Source: Rhodoferax sp. (lineage in GTDB: Bacteria; Pseudomonadota; Gammaproteobacteria; Burkholderiales; Burkholderiaceae_C). From it: a stretch of 13,847 nt of DNA. This document shows positions 1 through 5,931 of the stretch, in pieces. The notes beneath the pieces were generated by a model. The model saw only the letters and a program-made list of their open reading frames with translations, made no database searches and was not told the origin of the DNA. The stretch covers positions 1 through 13,847 of the forward strand of contig JALNWC010000032.1 in the NCBI GenBank assembly GCA_023231075.1, read 5' to 3'. Every line of letters starts with the position of its first letter. Within the stretch, counting starts at the first letter, position 1. Made by a program: the position numbers and the translations under genes.

Positions 1-508
1 AGGTTGCTGGTATGAAGCCAAAACGCAACGTTTTAGACCACACTCACTTCAAACCCAGTTCGCAGCGCCTTGCGAGGATGAACTGTGGGCCAAACAAGGG
101 GAAATCGATGCGATAACGCTCTGGGTTCTTCATGGTCGTTGAAAAGTGCTCAAAATTTGAGCATCGAGCGAATCCCAGCCTGCTGCTATTTTGAATTCTG
201 CAAGTCCCCCTTCCCTCTTATAAGCATGCACACTGTGCACACTGGCGCGTGCAGGTTAAACAGCCCACTCGGGGACCCTTGTTTTGTACGACGGCCAACG
301 CCAACAGCAACAGTGACGAACTCCGGGACAAATTGTATTATAATGTTAGCTGATTCATTGAATGGCATTGAAGTTTAGCCATTCACCATCCAGGCGAAAA
401 AGCGCTAAGAATTGCCCTAGGCGAAGGCTTGCCGGACAAACTCGCGAGTTGAAATTGACAGGGATGCGTCTGAAAGCAGCACCGACTGATATTTTTTGTG
501 TGCTGGTT
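1..508. other. Gene-poor, A+T-richer flank left of the IS
   Basis: No open frame here has convincing coding character. The frames that stay open longest (85-378 plus, 186-368 minus, 417-629 minus) give cysteine- or arginine-rich translations with no recognisable motif and no good ribosome binding site. Base composition is visibly more A+T-rich than the rest of the window. It contains several short perfect palindromes: 20-34 (6-bp arms), 147-163 (8-bp arms), 227-239 (6-bp arms) and 359-366 pairing with 378-385. There is also an isolated TATAAT at 339-344 without a matching -35 hexamer. It may be decayed accessory DNA or a non-coding region; I cannot tell which. Confidence 0.5.
147..163. repeat. 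17-bp palindrome TGCTCAAA-A-TTTGAGCA
   Basis: Two perfect 8-bp arms flank a single central base. The symmetry and length are typical of a dimeric repressor site, but no recognisable gene or promoter adjoins it, so a regulatory role is only a possibility. It is too short in loop and has no T-run, so it does not look like a terminator. Confidence 0.3.
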
Positions 509-562
509 GAACTTTGTGGCTAATCAGGTCAGGTAATCTTATGCGATTAGCCACAAAGTTCA
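508..562. repeat. Perfect 18-bp inverted repeat at the IS left boundary
   Basis: The arms at 508-525 and 545-562 are exact reverse complements (TGAACTTTGTGGCTAATC) separated by 19 bases. The right arm is the true left terminal repeat of the IS. The left arm has the orientation of the IS right end and matches 1567-1584 at 17 of 18 positions. It therefore looks like a stray extra copy of a right end just outside the element. A transcript entering the IS from the left would form a very stable stem here. Confidence 0.8.
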
Positions 563-568
563 GCAGGC
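545..568 (+). repeat. IS left terminal inverted repeat
   Basis: The first 18 bases (545-562) pair with 1567-1584 at 17 of 18 positions. The next six show partial agreement (GCAGGC against GCCGCC). This would be a transposase binding and cleavage end. Confidence 0.75.
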
Positions 569-584
569 TCATGTTTTGAGCCTG
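564..584 (+). promoter_or_regulatory. Hairpin in the transposase leader
   Basis: CAGGCTCA at 564-571 is the exact reverse complement of TGAGCCTG at 577-584, giving an 8-bp stem with a TGTTT loop. It lies 44 bases upstream of the transposase start and directly after the 508-562 stem. Stems at IS left ends often limit translation or extension of transcripts coming from flanking DNA. That role is inferred here. No T-run follows, so a strong intrinsic terminator is unlikely. Confidence 0.45.
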
Positions 585-615
585 ACGGGGTGAAGAATGA
601 GCGCATCTTTGAGCG

Positions 616-621
616 AAGGAG
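616..621 (+). promoter_or_regulatory. Ribosome binding site AAGGAG for the transposase
   Basis: AAGGAG ends seven bases before the ATG at 629. This favours that start over the in-frame GTG at 590, which would add 13 residues and has no comparable site. Confidence 0.75.
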
Positions 622-628
622 ATGCGCA

Positions 629-1582
629 ATGGGAATCAACAAGGTGCAGTTTCAGAAGGGTTTGTCGATGGGGCAGTTCATGGAGCGCTACGGGACCGAG
701 GAGAAATGCCACGCTGCGGTGGTGGCGCTGTGCTGGCCGGACGGTTTCGTCTGCCCCGAATGCGGCGAGACGCGCCATTGCACCTTTCAACGCAAAGGGC
801 TGACGTACTGGCAGTGCTCGGCCTGCCGGGAGCAGACGACAGTGATGTGCGGGACGATCTTCGAGGCCACCAAGCTGCCGCTGACCACCTGGTTCTTGGC
901 CATGCACCTGCTGACCCAGGCCAAGAACAACGTTTCGGCCCTCGAACTCAAGCGCCATCTGGGCGTGCGCTACAAGACCGCTTGGCTGCTCAAGCACAAG
1001 CTGATGCAGGTCATGAGCGAGCGGGAAGAGTCTCGCCAACTGGATGGACGTGTCGAGATCGACGACGCCTACCTGGGGGGCGAACTGCCTGGCGGCAAGA
1101 GCGGGCGCGGCTCGCAGAACAAGGTGTCGTTCATCGCAGCCGTGCAGACCACCGAGACCGGACATCCGCTGCGGGTCTGCCTGAAGAAGCTGGAATTCAC
1201 CAAGGAAGCGATTGCCGACTGGGCGAAGACGGCGCTGGCCGCCTCGGCGCGGGTGGTGTCGGATGGCCTGTGGTGCTTCAGGGCGGTCACGACATCGGGG
1301 GCAACGCAGGAGCGGATCGTGACCGGCGGCGGCCCAGCCTGCGTCAAGCTGGAACAGTTCCGCGCGGTCAATACCTTTCTCGGCAATCTGAAGACCGCCT
1401 ACTCGGGCACCTACCATGCCTTCGACTTTGCCAAGTACGCCCATCGCTATCTTGCCGAGGTCCAATACCGTTTCAATCGTCGTTTCGATTTGTCGTCCAT
1501 CCTGAAGCGTCTGCTCGTCGCGGCGGTGGTCACGCCGCCGCGTCCAGAACGATTCCTGAGGGCGGCTGAACATTGTGGCTAA
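629..1582 (+). CDS. IS1595-family transposase (317 aa)
   Basis: This protein catalyses cut-and-join movement of the surrounding element. An N-terminal zinc ribbon is visible (CPEC at residues 42-45, CSAC at 63-66), as usual for this family. It is followed by a helical DNA-binding stretch (about 85-130) and an RNase H-like catalytic domain. Likely catalytic residues are D145 in VEIDDAYLGG, D212 in VVSDGLW, and N253 with K255 in GNLKTAYSGTYH, consistent with the DDN-K form known in part of IS1595. The C-terminal YLAEVQYRFNRRF block (about 274-286) is also characteristic. The start at 629 is chosen because of the AAGGAG site; the alternative GTG at 590 lies in frame. The stop overlaps the right terminal repeat. 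No frameshift or internal stop is present, so the gene appears complete and possibly active. Family assignment is confident from motifs; the exact IS name was not determined. Confidence 0.9.
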   Translation: MGINKVQFQKGLSMGQFMERYGTEEKCHAAVVALCWPDGFVCPECGETRHCTFQRKGLTYWQCSACREQTTVMCGTIFEATKLPLTTWFLAMHLLTQAKNNVSALELKRHLGVRYKTAWLLKHKLMQVMSEREESRQLDGRVEIDDAYLGGELPGGKSGRGSQNKVSFIAAVQTTETGHPLRVCLKKLEFTKEAIADWAKTALAASARVVSDGLWCFRAVTTSGATQERIVTGGGPACVKLEQFRAVNTFLGNLKTAYSGTYHAFDFAKYAHRYLAEVQYRFNRRFDLSSILKRLLVAAVVTPPRPERFLRAAEHCG

Positions 1583-1584
1583 TC
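1561..1584 (-). repeat. IS right terminal inverted repeat
   Basis: The 18 bases at 1567-1584 are the reverse complement of the left end with one mismatch. They also recur in direct orientation at 508-525, again with one mismatch. The direct similarity continues into the flank as AGGT and then AGGTAATC, with a 5-bp insertion in the left copy. Confidence 0.75.
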
Positions 1585-1673
1585 AGGTAATCCCAACACT
1601 GTTGCTGCGCAGCTTAGGACAACTATTCACCGGCTGCGGTTGGAGTTGCGCCGATTTGCCGGTGCTGTAATGT

Positions 1674-2834
1674 ATGAATCTGCCGAACACCCATCGCGAG
1701 CCGACTCCGCTGCGCATCGTTCCGGTCGCCGGAAACGCAGATTTAAAACAGTTCATCCGCATTCCCGATAGCATTCTTGAGTCCGACCCGGCCTGGATTC
1801 CGCTGCTGTCGCTCGAGCGGCGCATGCATCTTTCGGCGCGGATGAATCCGTACTTCCAGCACGCTAGATGGCAGGCGTGGATCGCCTGGCGCGGGCAGCG
1901 TGCGGTGGGGCGGATCAGCGCCCAGGTCGACGCGCTGCATCTTGAGCAGCATCGCGATGCGACCGGTTTTTTCGGGATGCTGGACGCCGAGGATCGGGAG
2001 GAAACCTTCAGCGCCCTGCTTGGGACCGCGGAGCAATGGTTGCGGGATCAGGGCATGCAGCGCGTGCGCGGCCCCTTCAATTTGTCGATCAATGCCGAAA
2101 CCGGACTGCTGGTCGAAGGTTTCGACACGCCCCCCATGGTCATGATGGGACATGCCTGGCCCTATTACGGCGAGCATCTCGAGCGTTGCGGCTACCGCAA
2201 GGCGAAGGACATGCTGGCATACATCGTCGCTCCGGATTTTCCGGCGCCCGCGGTAATGCAGAGGCTGGCAAGACAGGTTGCCAACCGCACAACCGTGCGA
2301 CAGGTCAATTCGAAACGCTTTGGCGACGAAATGTCTCTGTTGTGCGACATCTTCAACGATGCCTGGTCAGAAAACTGGGGGTTTGTGCCCTTTACCGACG
2401 CCGAATTTCGCGACATGGGCCATGCGCTGCGGTTTCTGTCGATGCCCGATCTGATTCAGATCGCCGAAGTGGATGGAGAAGCTGCTGCCTTTATCGTTGC
2501 GGTTCCCAACATCAACGAAGCCATCCGCGGGCTTGGCGGCAGACTATTGCCGACCGGCTGGCTGAAGCTATTATGGCGCCTCAAGGTTCGCCACCCGAAG
2601 ACCGCCCGCGTTCCTTTGATGGGTGTCCGCCGCATGTTTCAGCACACCCGCCTTGGTCCGGGGCTCGCTTTTCTGGTCACCGAGGCAGTGCGGGCGCAAC
2701 TCCACAAGCGCGGCGTGAAGGACGTCGAACTGTCCTGGATACTGGAAGATAATGACGGTATGCGCAACATTATTGAATCGATCGGCGGTCGCGTATATAA
2801 ACGCTATCGCGTCTACCAACGACAATTGTCATGA
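1674..2834 (+). CDS. YghO-family GNAT-like N-acyltransferase, candidate bacterial ceramide synthase
   Basis: The 386-residue protein has the conserved layout of the YghO family. An N-terminal DPAWIPLL block (38-45) is followed by NPYFQHA (58-64), a GNAT-like VGRISAQVD strand (78-86) and GFFGMLD (98-104). Next come GPFNLSINAETGLLVEGFD (133-151) with TPPMVMMG (152-159), PYY (163-165), an ENWGF block (233-237), and a C-terminal ELSWILEDN (352-360) with GGRVYKRYRVY (371-381). No signal peptide or membrane span is evident, so it is probably cytoplasmic or peripheral. From memory, this is the family to which the Caulobacter ceramide synthase (bCerS) belongs. That enzyme joins a fatty acyl group to a sphingoid base. 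The exact substrate here is an inference; other amine N-acylations are possible. ATG 1674 is the first available start because an in-frame TAA sits at 1668-1670. No clear Shine-Dalgarno precedes it. It overlaps the next gene by four bases. Confidence 0.8.
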   Translation: MNLPNTHREPTPLRIVPVAGNADLKQFIRIPDSILESDPAWIPLLSLERRMHLSARMNPYFQHARWQAWIAWRGQRAVGRISAQVDALHLEQHRDATGFFGMLDAEDREETFSALLGTAEQWLRDQGMQRVRGPFNLSINAETGLLVEGFDTPPMVMMGHAWPYYGEHLERCGYRKAKDMLAYIVAPDFPAPAVMQRLARQVANRTTVRQVNSKRFGDEMSLLCDIFNDAWSENWGFVPFTDAEFRDMGHALRFLSMPDLIQIAEVDGEAAAFIVAVPNINEAIRGLGGRLLPTGWLKLLWRLKVRHPKTARVPLMGVRRMFQHTRLGPGLAFLVTEAVRAQLHKRGVKDVELSWILEDNDGMRNIIESIGGRVYKRYRVYQRQLS

Positions 2835-3634
2835 TCGCACAGCCGCCGCGCTTCAACGCCATCGTGCTGGCCGCCGATCGTGGCCACGATGACCCGGTGG
2901 CGGCTGCAGCCGGGGTTCCGGCCAAGTGTCTGACGCCCATTGCCGGGAAGCCGATGCTGCTTCGAGTGTTGCAGGCGCTGGTGCAAAGCCAGCAGGTGGG
3001 TACCATTCTGCTGTGCGGTCCCAAGGCGGAAATCCTTGAGAGATCGCCGGAACTGCGCCAACTGCTGTCGGACGGAGCCGTCCAGTGGATTGAGCAGCAG
3101 GCCACACCCAGTCGCAGCGCCGCTGCGGCACTGGAAGCATTGCCCGCAGAGCAGCCGGTGCTGCTGACTACCGGTGATCACGCGTTGCTGAGTCCCGGCA
3201 TGGTGCAGTATTTCCTCGACCGGGCCGGTGCCACTACTGGCTGCGACGTCGCCTTTGCGCTGGCGCCGCATGAACTGGTGCAATCAGCCTATCCCCGATC
3301 GCGGCGCACCGTGCTGAAATTCAGCGACGGGAATTTTTGCGGCTGCAACCTGTTTGCCTTTCTTTCACCGCGCGGCCGCGGCATGGCGCAACTGTGGCAG
3401 CAGGTGGAGGACCGGCGCAAAACGCCGATTCGCGTGATCAGCCTGATCGGCTGGCGCGCGATGGCCCTCTATGCCATGGGATGGCTGAGCCTGAAGGGCG
3501 CACTGCGCCGCTTGTCGCGCAAGACGGGTATCCGTGTCGGCATGGTAACCATGCCGTTCGCGGAGGCGGCGATCGACGTTGACAGCGTGGAGGATCTGAA
3601 TCTGGTGAGAAATATCCTTGCACGACCGGACTGA
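2831..3634 (+). CDS. MobA-like nucleotidyltransferase with a divergent signature loop (267 aa)
   Basis: The fold is an NTP-transferase (Rossmann-like) domain that transfers a nucleotide to a phosphorylated substrate. The N-terminal strand IVLAADRG (11-18) stands where LAAGxGxR normally lies. It is followed by an insert (DDPVAAAAGVPA, 20-31) and the conserved KCLTPIAGKPMLLRV (32-46). An acidic metal-binding motif TTGDH is at 113-117, and the C-terminal IDVDSVEDLNLV (248-259) is typical of the superfamily. There is no signal peptide. Translation is probably coupled to the upstream acyltransferase: the ATGA overlap places this start inside the previous stop codon, and no separate ribosome binding site is visible. 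The coupling suggests work in the same pathway, perhaps activation of a lipid headgroup or its precursor. The substrate is unknown. Annotations such as molybdenum cofactor or cobinamide guanylyltransferase for relatives would be over-reach. Confidence 0.75.
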   Translation: MIAQPPRFNAIVLAADRGHDDPVAAAAGVPAKCLTPIAGKPMLLRVLQALVQSQQVGTILLCGPKAEILERSPELRQLLSDGAVQWIEQQATPSRSAAAALEALPAEQPVLLTTGDHALLSPGMVQYFLDRAGATTGCDVAFALAPHELVQSAYPRSRRTVLKFSDGNFCGCNLFAFLSPRGRGMAQLWQQVEDRRKTPIRVISLIGWRAMALYAMGWLSLKGALRRLSRKTGIRVGMVTMPFAEAAIDVDSVEDLNLVRNILARPD

Positions 3635-3644
3635 GTAGACTGGC

Positions 3645-4400
3645 TCAGGCACATGCGGAGCGCGACTGGTTTGCGTCAACCCAGCCAGCGGCCTGGCGCG
3701 AAGCGCGTTCCAGATCGGCCGGGCAGTCCACCTCCGCCCACCCCAGTCCCTCGATCGATTGCGTCCAGACCACGCCGCTATTGGCCAGGTCGTCGATCAG
3801 CGACAAATACCATTGCTTGAGCGCCTGCGGATTGCGCAGGGCTCGTTCGAGGCTTTCGCGGAATAGCCGCGGGCCGTTACCCCGAAACGTCATCATGCCG
3901 ATTGATTCCGCGTCGACCCGATCGAGCGGCAGTTTTTTCCCGACATGCACCAGCCGCCCGCCGTCGCGTATCACCTTCATGTCGTCGTCGTCGTAGCGAT
4001 CCTTGCAGTCGATGGCCAGCGTGACCGGGTGCAAGGGCGCCGCGAGCAAGCGCTCCAGCACCGGCATTTCGAACAGTGTGTCGCCGTTCAGCAGCAGAAA
4101 CTCTTCCTGCATCTCGGCGCGGGCGACCCAGCAACTCACGAGGTTGTCGGTGGAAGCGTAGAAAGGGTTGTACAAGGTACGGATGCGCTGTGACCCGGCA
4201 AATTCGGCAAGCCGCGACTCGAGCTGATCGGCGCCGAAACCGACAACCACCACGATGTCCTCAATGCCGCATCGCGTCAGGGCATCGATCTGCCATCTGA
4301 TCAGGGACTGTCCTTGCACCGTGAGCAGGCATTTAGGAATGCGTTCGGTAAGCGGCAGCAATCTGCGGCCCTGACCGGCACTTAAAATAATCGCTTTCAC
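3645..4400 (-). CDS. LicC-like nucleotidyltransferase (phosphocholine cytidylyltransferase type, 251 aa)
   Basis: The sequence is a canonical sugar/choline-phosphate nucleotidyltransferase. The nucleotide-binding signature SAGQGRRLLPLT (7-18) is followed by PKCL (22-25), NPFYASTDN (78-86), the metal-binding NGD (105-107), DDDMKV (138-143), a GKK pair (154-156) and WAEVD (221-225). The NPFY-STDN and DMK blocks are what I associate with LicC-type enzymes, which make CDP-choline or related CDP-alcohols from CTP. Substrate choice cannot be read from sequence alone; a sugar-1-phosphate or phosphoglycerol-type substrate remains possible. The start is GTG at 4400, supported by GAGGTGA seven bases upstream. 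It is convergent with the other nucleotidyltransferase (10 bases between stops, no terminator seen) and divergent from the efflux operon. It is likely cytoplasmic. Confidence 0.8.
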   Translation of the reverse strand: MKAIILSAGQGRRLLPLTERIPKCLLTVQGQSLIRWQIDALTRCGIEDIVVVVGFGADQLESRLAEFAGSQRIRTLYNPFYASTDNLVSCWVARAEMQEEFLLLNGDTLFEMPVLERLLAAPLHPVTLAIDCKDRYDDDDMKVIRDGGRLVHVGKKLPLDRVDAESIGMMTFRGNGPRLFRESLERALRNPQALKQWYLSLIDDLANSGVVWTQSIEGLGWAEVDCPADLERASRQAAGWVDANQSRSACA

Positions 4401-4407
4401 CCTTGGT

Positions 4408-4414
4408 TCACCTC
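4408..4414 (-). promoter_or_regulatory. Ribosome binding site GAGGTGA for the LicC-like gene
   Basis: Read on the minus strand, GAGGTGA ends seven bases before the GTG start at 4400. It decides this non-ATG start. Confidence 0.65.
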
Positions 4415-4459
4415 ATTTCAAGACCGATTCGAGCCGCGTGCGCCTTCCAGGAAGCCGTG

Positions 4460-4481
4460 AAGTGGAATTCTACTTTATAAT
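4460..4481 (+). promoter_or_regulatory. Operator-like palindrome abutting a TATAAT in the divergent intergenic region
   Basis: AAGTGGAATTCTACTT (4460-4475) is a 16-bp palindrome with one mismatched pair. It directly touches TATAAT (4476-4481), a consensus -10 hexamer oriented toward the efflux operon, 71 bases before its first ATG. No acceptable -35 lies 16-19 bases upstream, so transcription would need an activator. A dimeric regulator bound here would sit in the promoter spacer. The same region must also serve the minus-strand LicC-like gene, for which I see no good promoter. The regulator is not in the window. Confidence 0.4.
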
Positions 4482-4514
4482 GCCACGAATATTCCGTTCC
4501 GGATGGCAGTTAGT

Positions 4515-4535
4515 CGAAGCGCAGGAAAAGCTTCG
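4515..4535 (+). other. Small inverted repeat in the efflux operon leader
   Basis: CGAAGC at 4515-4520 pairs with GCTTCG at 4530-4535 across a 9-base loop, 17 bases before the adaptor gene start. It could affect translation, because the adaptor gene has no obvious Shine-Dalgarno (the preceding bases are C-rich). The stem is short and may be incidental. Confidence 0.25.
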
Positions 4536-4552
4536 CTTTCCCCCACTATGCT

Positions 4553-5905
4553 ATGACTGATCGCGCACCCTCGAACTCCACCGTCGCCCCACCGCCGAAC
4601 AAATCTGCGGCAGAATCACGATATGGGCGGCGCAAAACATGGGGGGCGGTGATTACCATCCTCGGCCTGGTAGTGATTGGCGGCGCAATCTGGTACGCCG
4701 GTTTCCGACCGACCGACGCCGCGAAGACGGCCAGCCCTGGTGGAGCGCTCGAAGGGGGAGCGCGCGCTGATCCTTCGCTCCGCGCGACTCCCGTCATCGT
4801 CGCTCCCGTGCGCCGAGGCAACCTCGACGTCTACCTGTTCGGACTTGGCACCGTAACGCCGCTCCACACCGTCATGGTGCGCGGGCGCGTGGATGGCCAG
4901 CTCATGCGTGTTGCGTTCGAGGAAGGGCAAATGGTACAAGCCGGCGACCTCCTGGCCCAAATCGATCCGCGCCCGTTCGAGGTGCAACTCACGCTTGCCA
5001 CCGGGCAACTGGCGCGCGATCAGGCGCTGCTCGATAACGCGCGAACCGATCTCGAACGCTATCGCATGCTGCTTGAACAGGATTCGATTTCCCGTCAGCA
5101 GGTCGATACCCAGGAGTCACTGGTGCGCCAATACGAGGCCGCGGTGCAGGCCGGCCAGGGCGGAATAGACAATGCGAAGCTGCAGCTCACACACGCCCGG
5201 GTCATCGCCCCGATCAGCGGCCGCGTGGGCTTGCGCCAGGTAGACCCGGGCAACATTGTGCGTACCTCCGACGCCAACGGCATCGTGGTGATCACCCAGC
5301 TGCAGCCCATCGGCGTCGTGTTTTCGATTCCGGAGGACGCTTTGCCGCGCGTGATGAAACGGCTGCGCGCCGGCGACAAACCTATCCCGGTTGACGCCTT
5401 CGACCGCGCCCAGAAGGAAAAGCTTGGCAGCGGCCGGTTGCTGGCTGCGGACAACCAGATCGACACCGCAACAGGCACTGTCAAGCTCAAGGCTGAATTC
5501 CCCAACGCTGACGGTGCGCTTTTTGCCAACCAGTTCGTCAACGTTAGGATGCCCGTCGAAACACGGCTCAACGCGACTCTGGTGCCGACAGCGGCTATCC
5601 AGCGTGGCGCGGCGGGAACATTCGTCTACGTCGTCAAGGACGACCGGACGGTCGCCGTGACCCCGGTGCAAGTCGGACCCGTGCAAGGCGGGATCACCAC
5701 GATAGACAACGGGGTCTCCGCCGGCGCGATGGTCGTGGTTGACGGCGCCGACCGGCTACGCGAAGGCGCGAAGGTCGAACTTGTCGTTGGCGATAAGCCA
5801 GCGCCGCCAGCCAACGACGCCACACGACGCGGACCTCGAAGCGACATGGGAAACAACGAGCGGTTGCCGGTGAGGCAAGACCCGCGCGCCAGGGGTAGCG
5901 CCTGA
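4553..5905 (+). CDS. mdtA: RND efflux periplasmic adaptor subunit, MdtA-like (450 aa)
   Basis: This membrane-fusion protein links the inner-membrane RND pump to the outer-membrane channel. A short basic cytoplasmic tail precedes one membrane anchor at about residues 31-50. The lipoyl half-motif RGRVDGQLMRVAFEEGQMVQ (110-129) with AGDLLAQIDP follows. An alpha-hairpin coiled coil (about 144-212) comes next, then the second lipoyl half RVIAPISGRVGLRQVDPGN (216-234), and beta-barrel and membrane-proximal domains containing DNQIDTATGTVKLKA and ALFANQFVNVRM. Similarity to E. coli MdtA runs along the whole length. Compared with it (about 415 residues), this protein has a longer N-terminal tail and a charged, proline- and arginine-rich C-terminal tail. 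It begins the four-gene pump operon, 26 bases before the first RND gene. No clear ribosome binding site precedes the ATG. The equivalent Pseudomonas protein is MuxA. Confidence 0.93.
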   Translation: MTDRAPSNSTVAPPPNKSAAESRYGRRKTWGAVITILGLVVIGGAIWYAGFRPTDAAKTASPGGALEGGARADPSLRATPVIVAPVRRGNLDVYLFGLGTVTPLHTVMVRGRVDGQLMRVAFEEGQMVQAGDLLAQIDPRPFEVQLTLATGQLARDQALLDNARTDLERYRMLLEQDSISRQQVDTQESLVRQYEAAVQAGQGGIDNAKLQLTHARVIAPISGRVGLRQVDPGNIVRTSDANGIVVITQLQPIGVVFSIPEDALPRVMKRLRAGDKPIPVDAFDRAQKEKLGSGRLLAADNQIDTATGTVKLKAEFPNADGALFANQFVNVRMPVETRLNATLVPTAAIQRGAAGTFVYVVKDDRTVAVTPVQVGPVQGGITTIDNGVSAGAMVVVDGADRLREGAKVELVVGDKPAPPANDATRRGPRSDMGNNERLPVRQDPRARGSA

Positions 5906-5931
5906 GCGCTCGGGCCACCGCCGCGCCAGCC

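Larger units (their letters stand above)
545..1584 (+). mobile_element. IS1595-family insertion sequence, about 1040 bp
   Basis: The element is bounded by imperfect inverted terminal repeats: GATTAGCCACAAAGTTCA at 545-562, and its reverse complement with one mismatch at 1567-1584. Weaker similarity continues inward for about six bases. It holds one transposase gene that fills it, and that gene's TAA stop lies inside the right repeat. Size and one-gene organisation fit IS1595-family elements, which usually leave 8-bp target duplications. Here the 8 bases immediately outside the ends differ (537-544 TCTTATGC, 1585-1592 AGGTAATC). The octamer AGGTAATC does occur on the left too, at 531-538, offset by six bases. 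The element looks intact but its borders have been rearranged. The exact subgroup was not determined. Confidence 0.85.

Noticed and set aside
20..34. AAAACG/CGTTTT hairpin as a terminator
   Set aside because: The stem is only six pairs and mostly A-T, with no T-run beyond the stem and no known gene ending there.
339..344. TATAAT as a promoter
   Set aside because: There is no -35 at 16-18 bases, no proper extended -10, and no gene follows before the IS.
85..378. 97-codon plus-strand frame
   Set aside because: Its composition is irregular, with many Cys and Pro. It has no ribosome binding site or motif and spans several palindromes.
537..544. TCTTATGC as a target site duplication of the IS
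   Set aside because: The bases right of the element are AGGTAATC, which does not match.
417..629. 70-codon minus-strand frame crossing the IS left end
   Set aside because: It runs through the terminal repeats and leader hairpins. Its C-terminal part looks slightly protein-like but no family is recognisable and no start lies outside the IS.
569..1573. Minus-strand 334-codon frame and plus-strand 315-codon frame over the IS
   Set aside because: Both overlap the transposase, which has the zinc ribbon and DDN-K motifs. Their translations are low in hydrophobic structure and match nothing.
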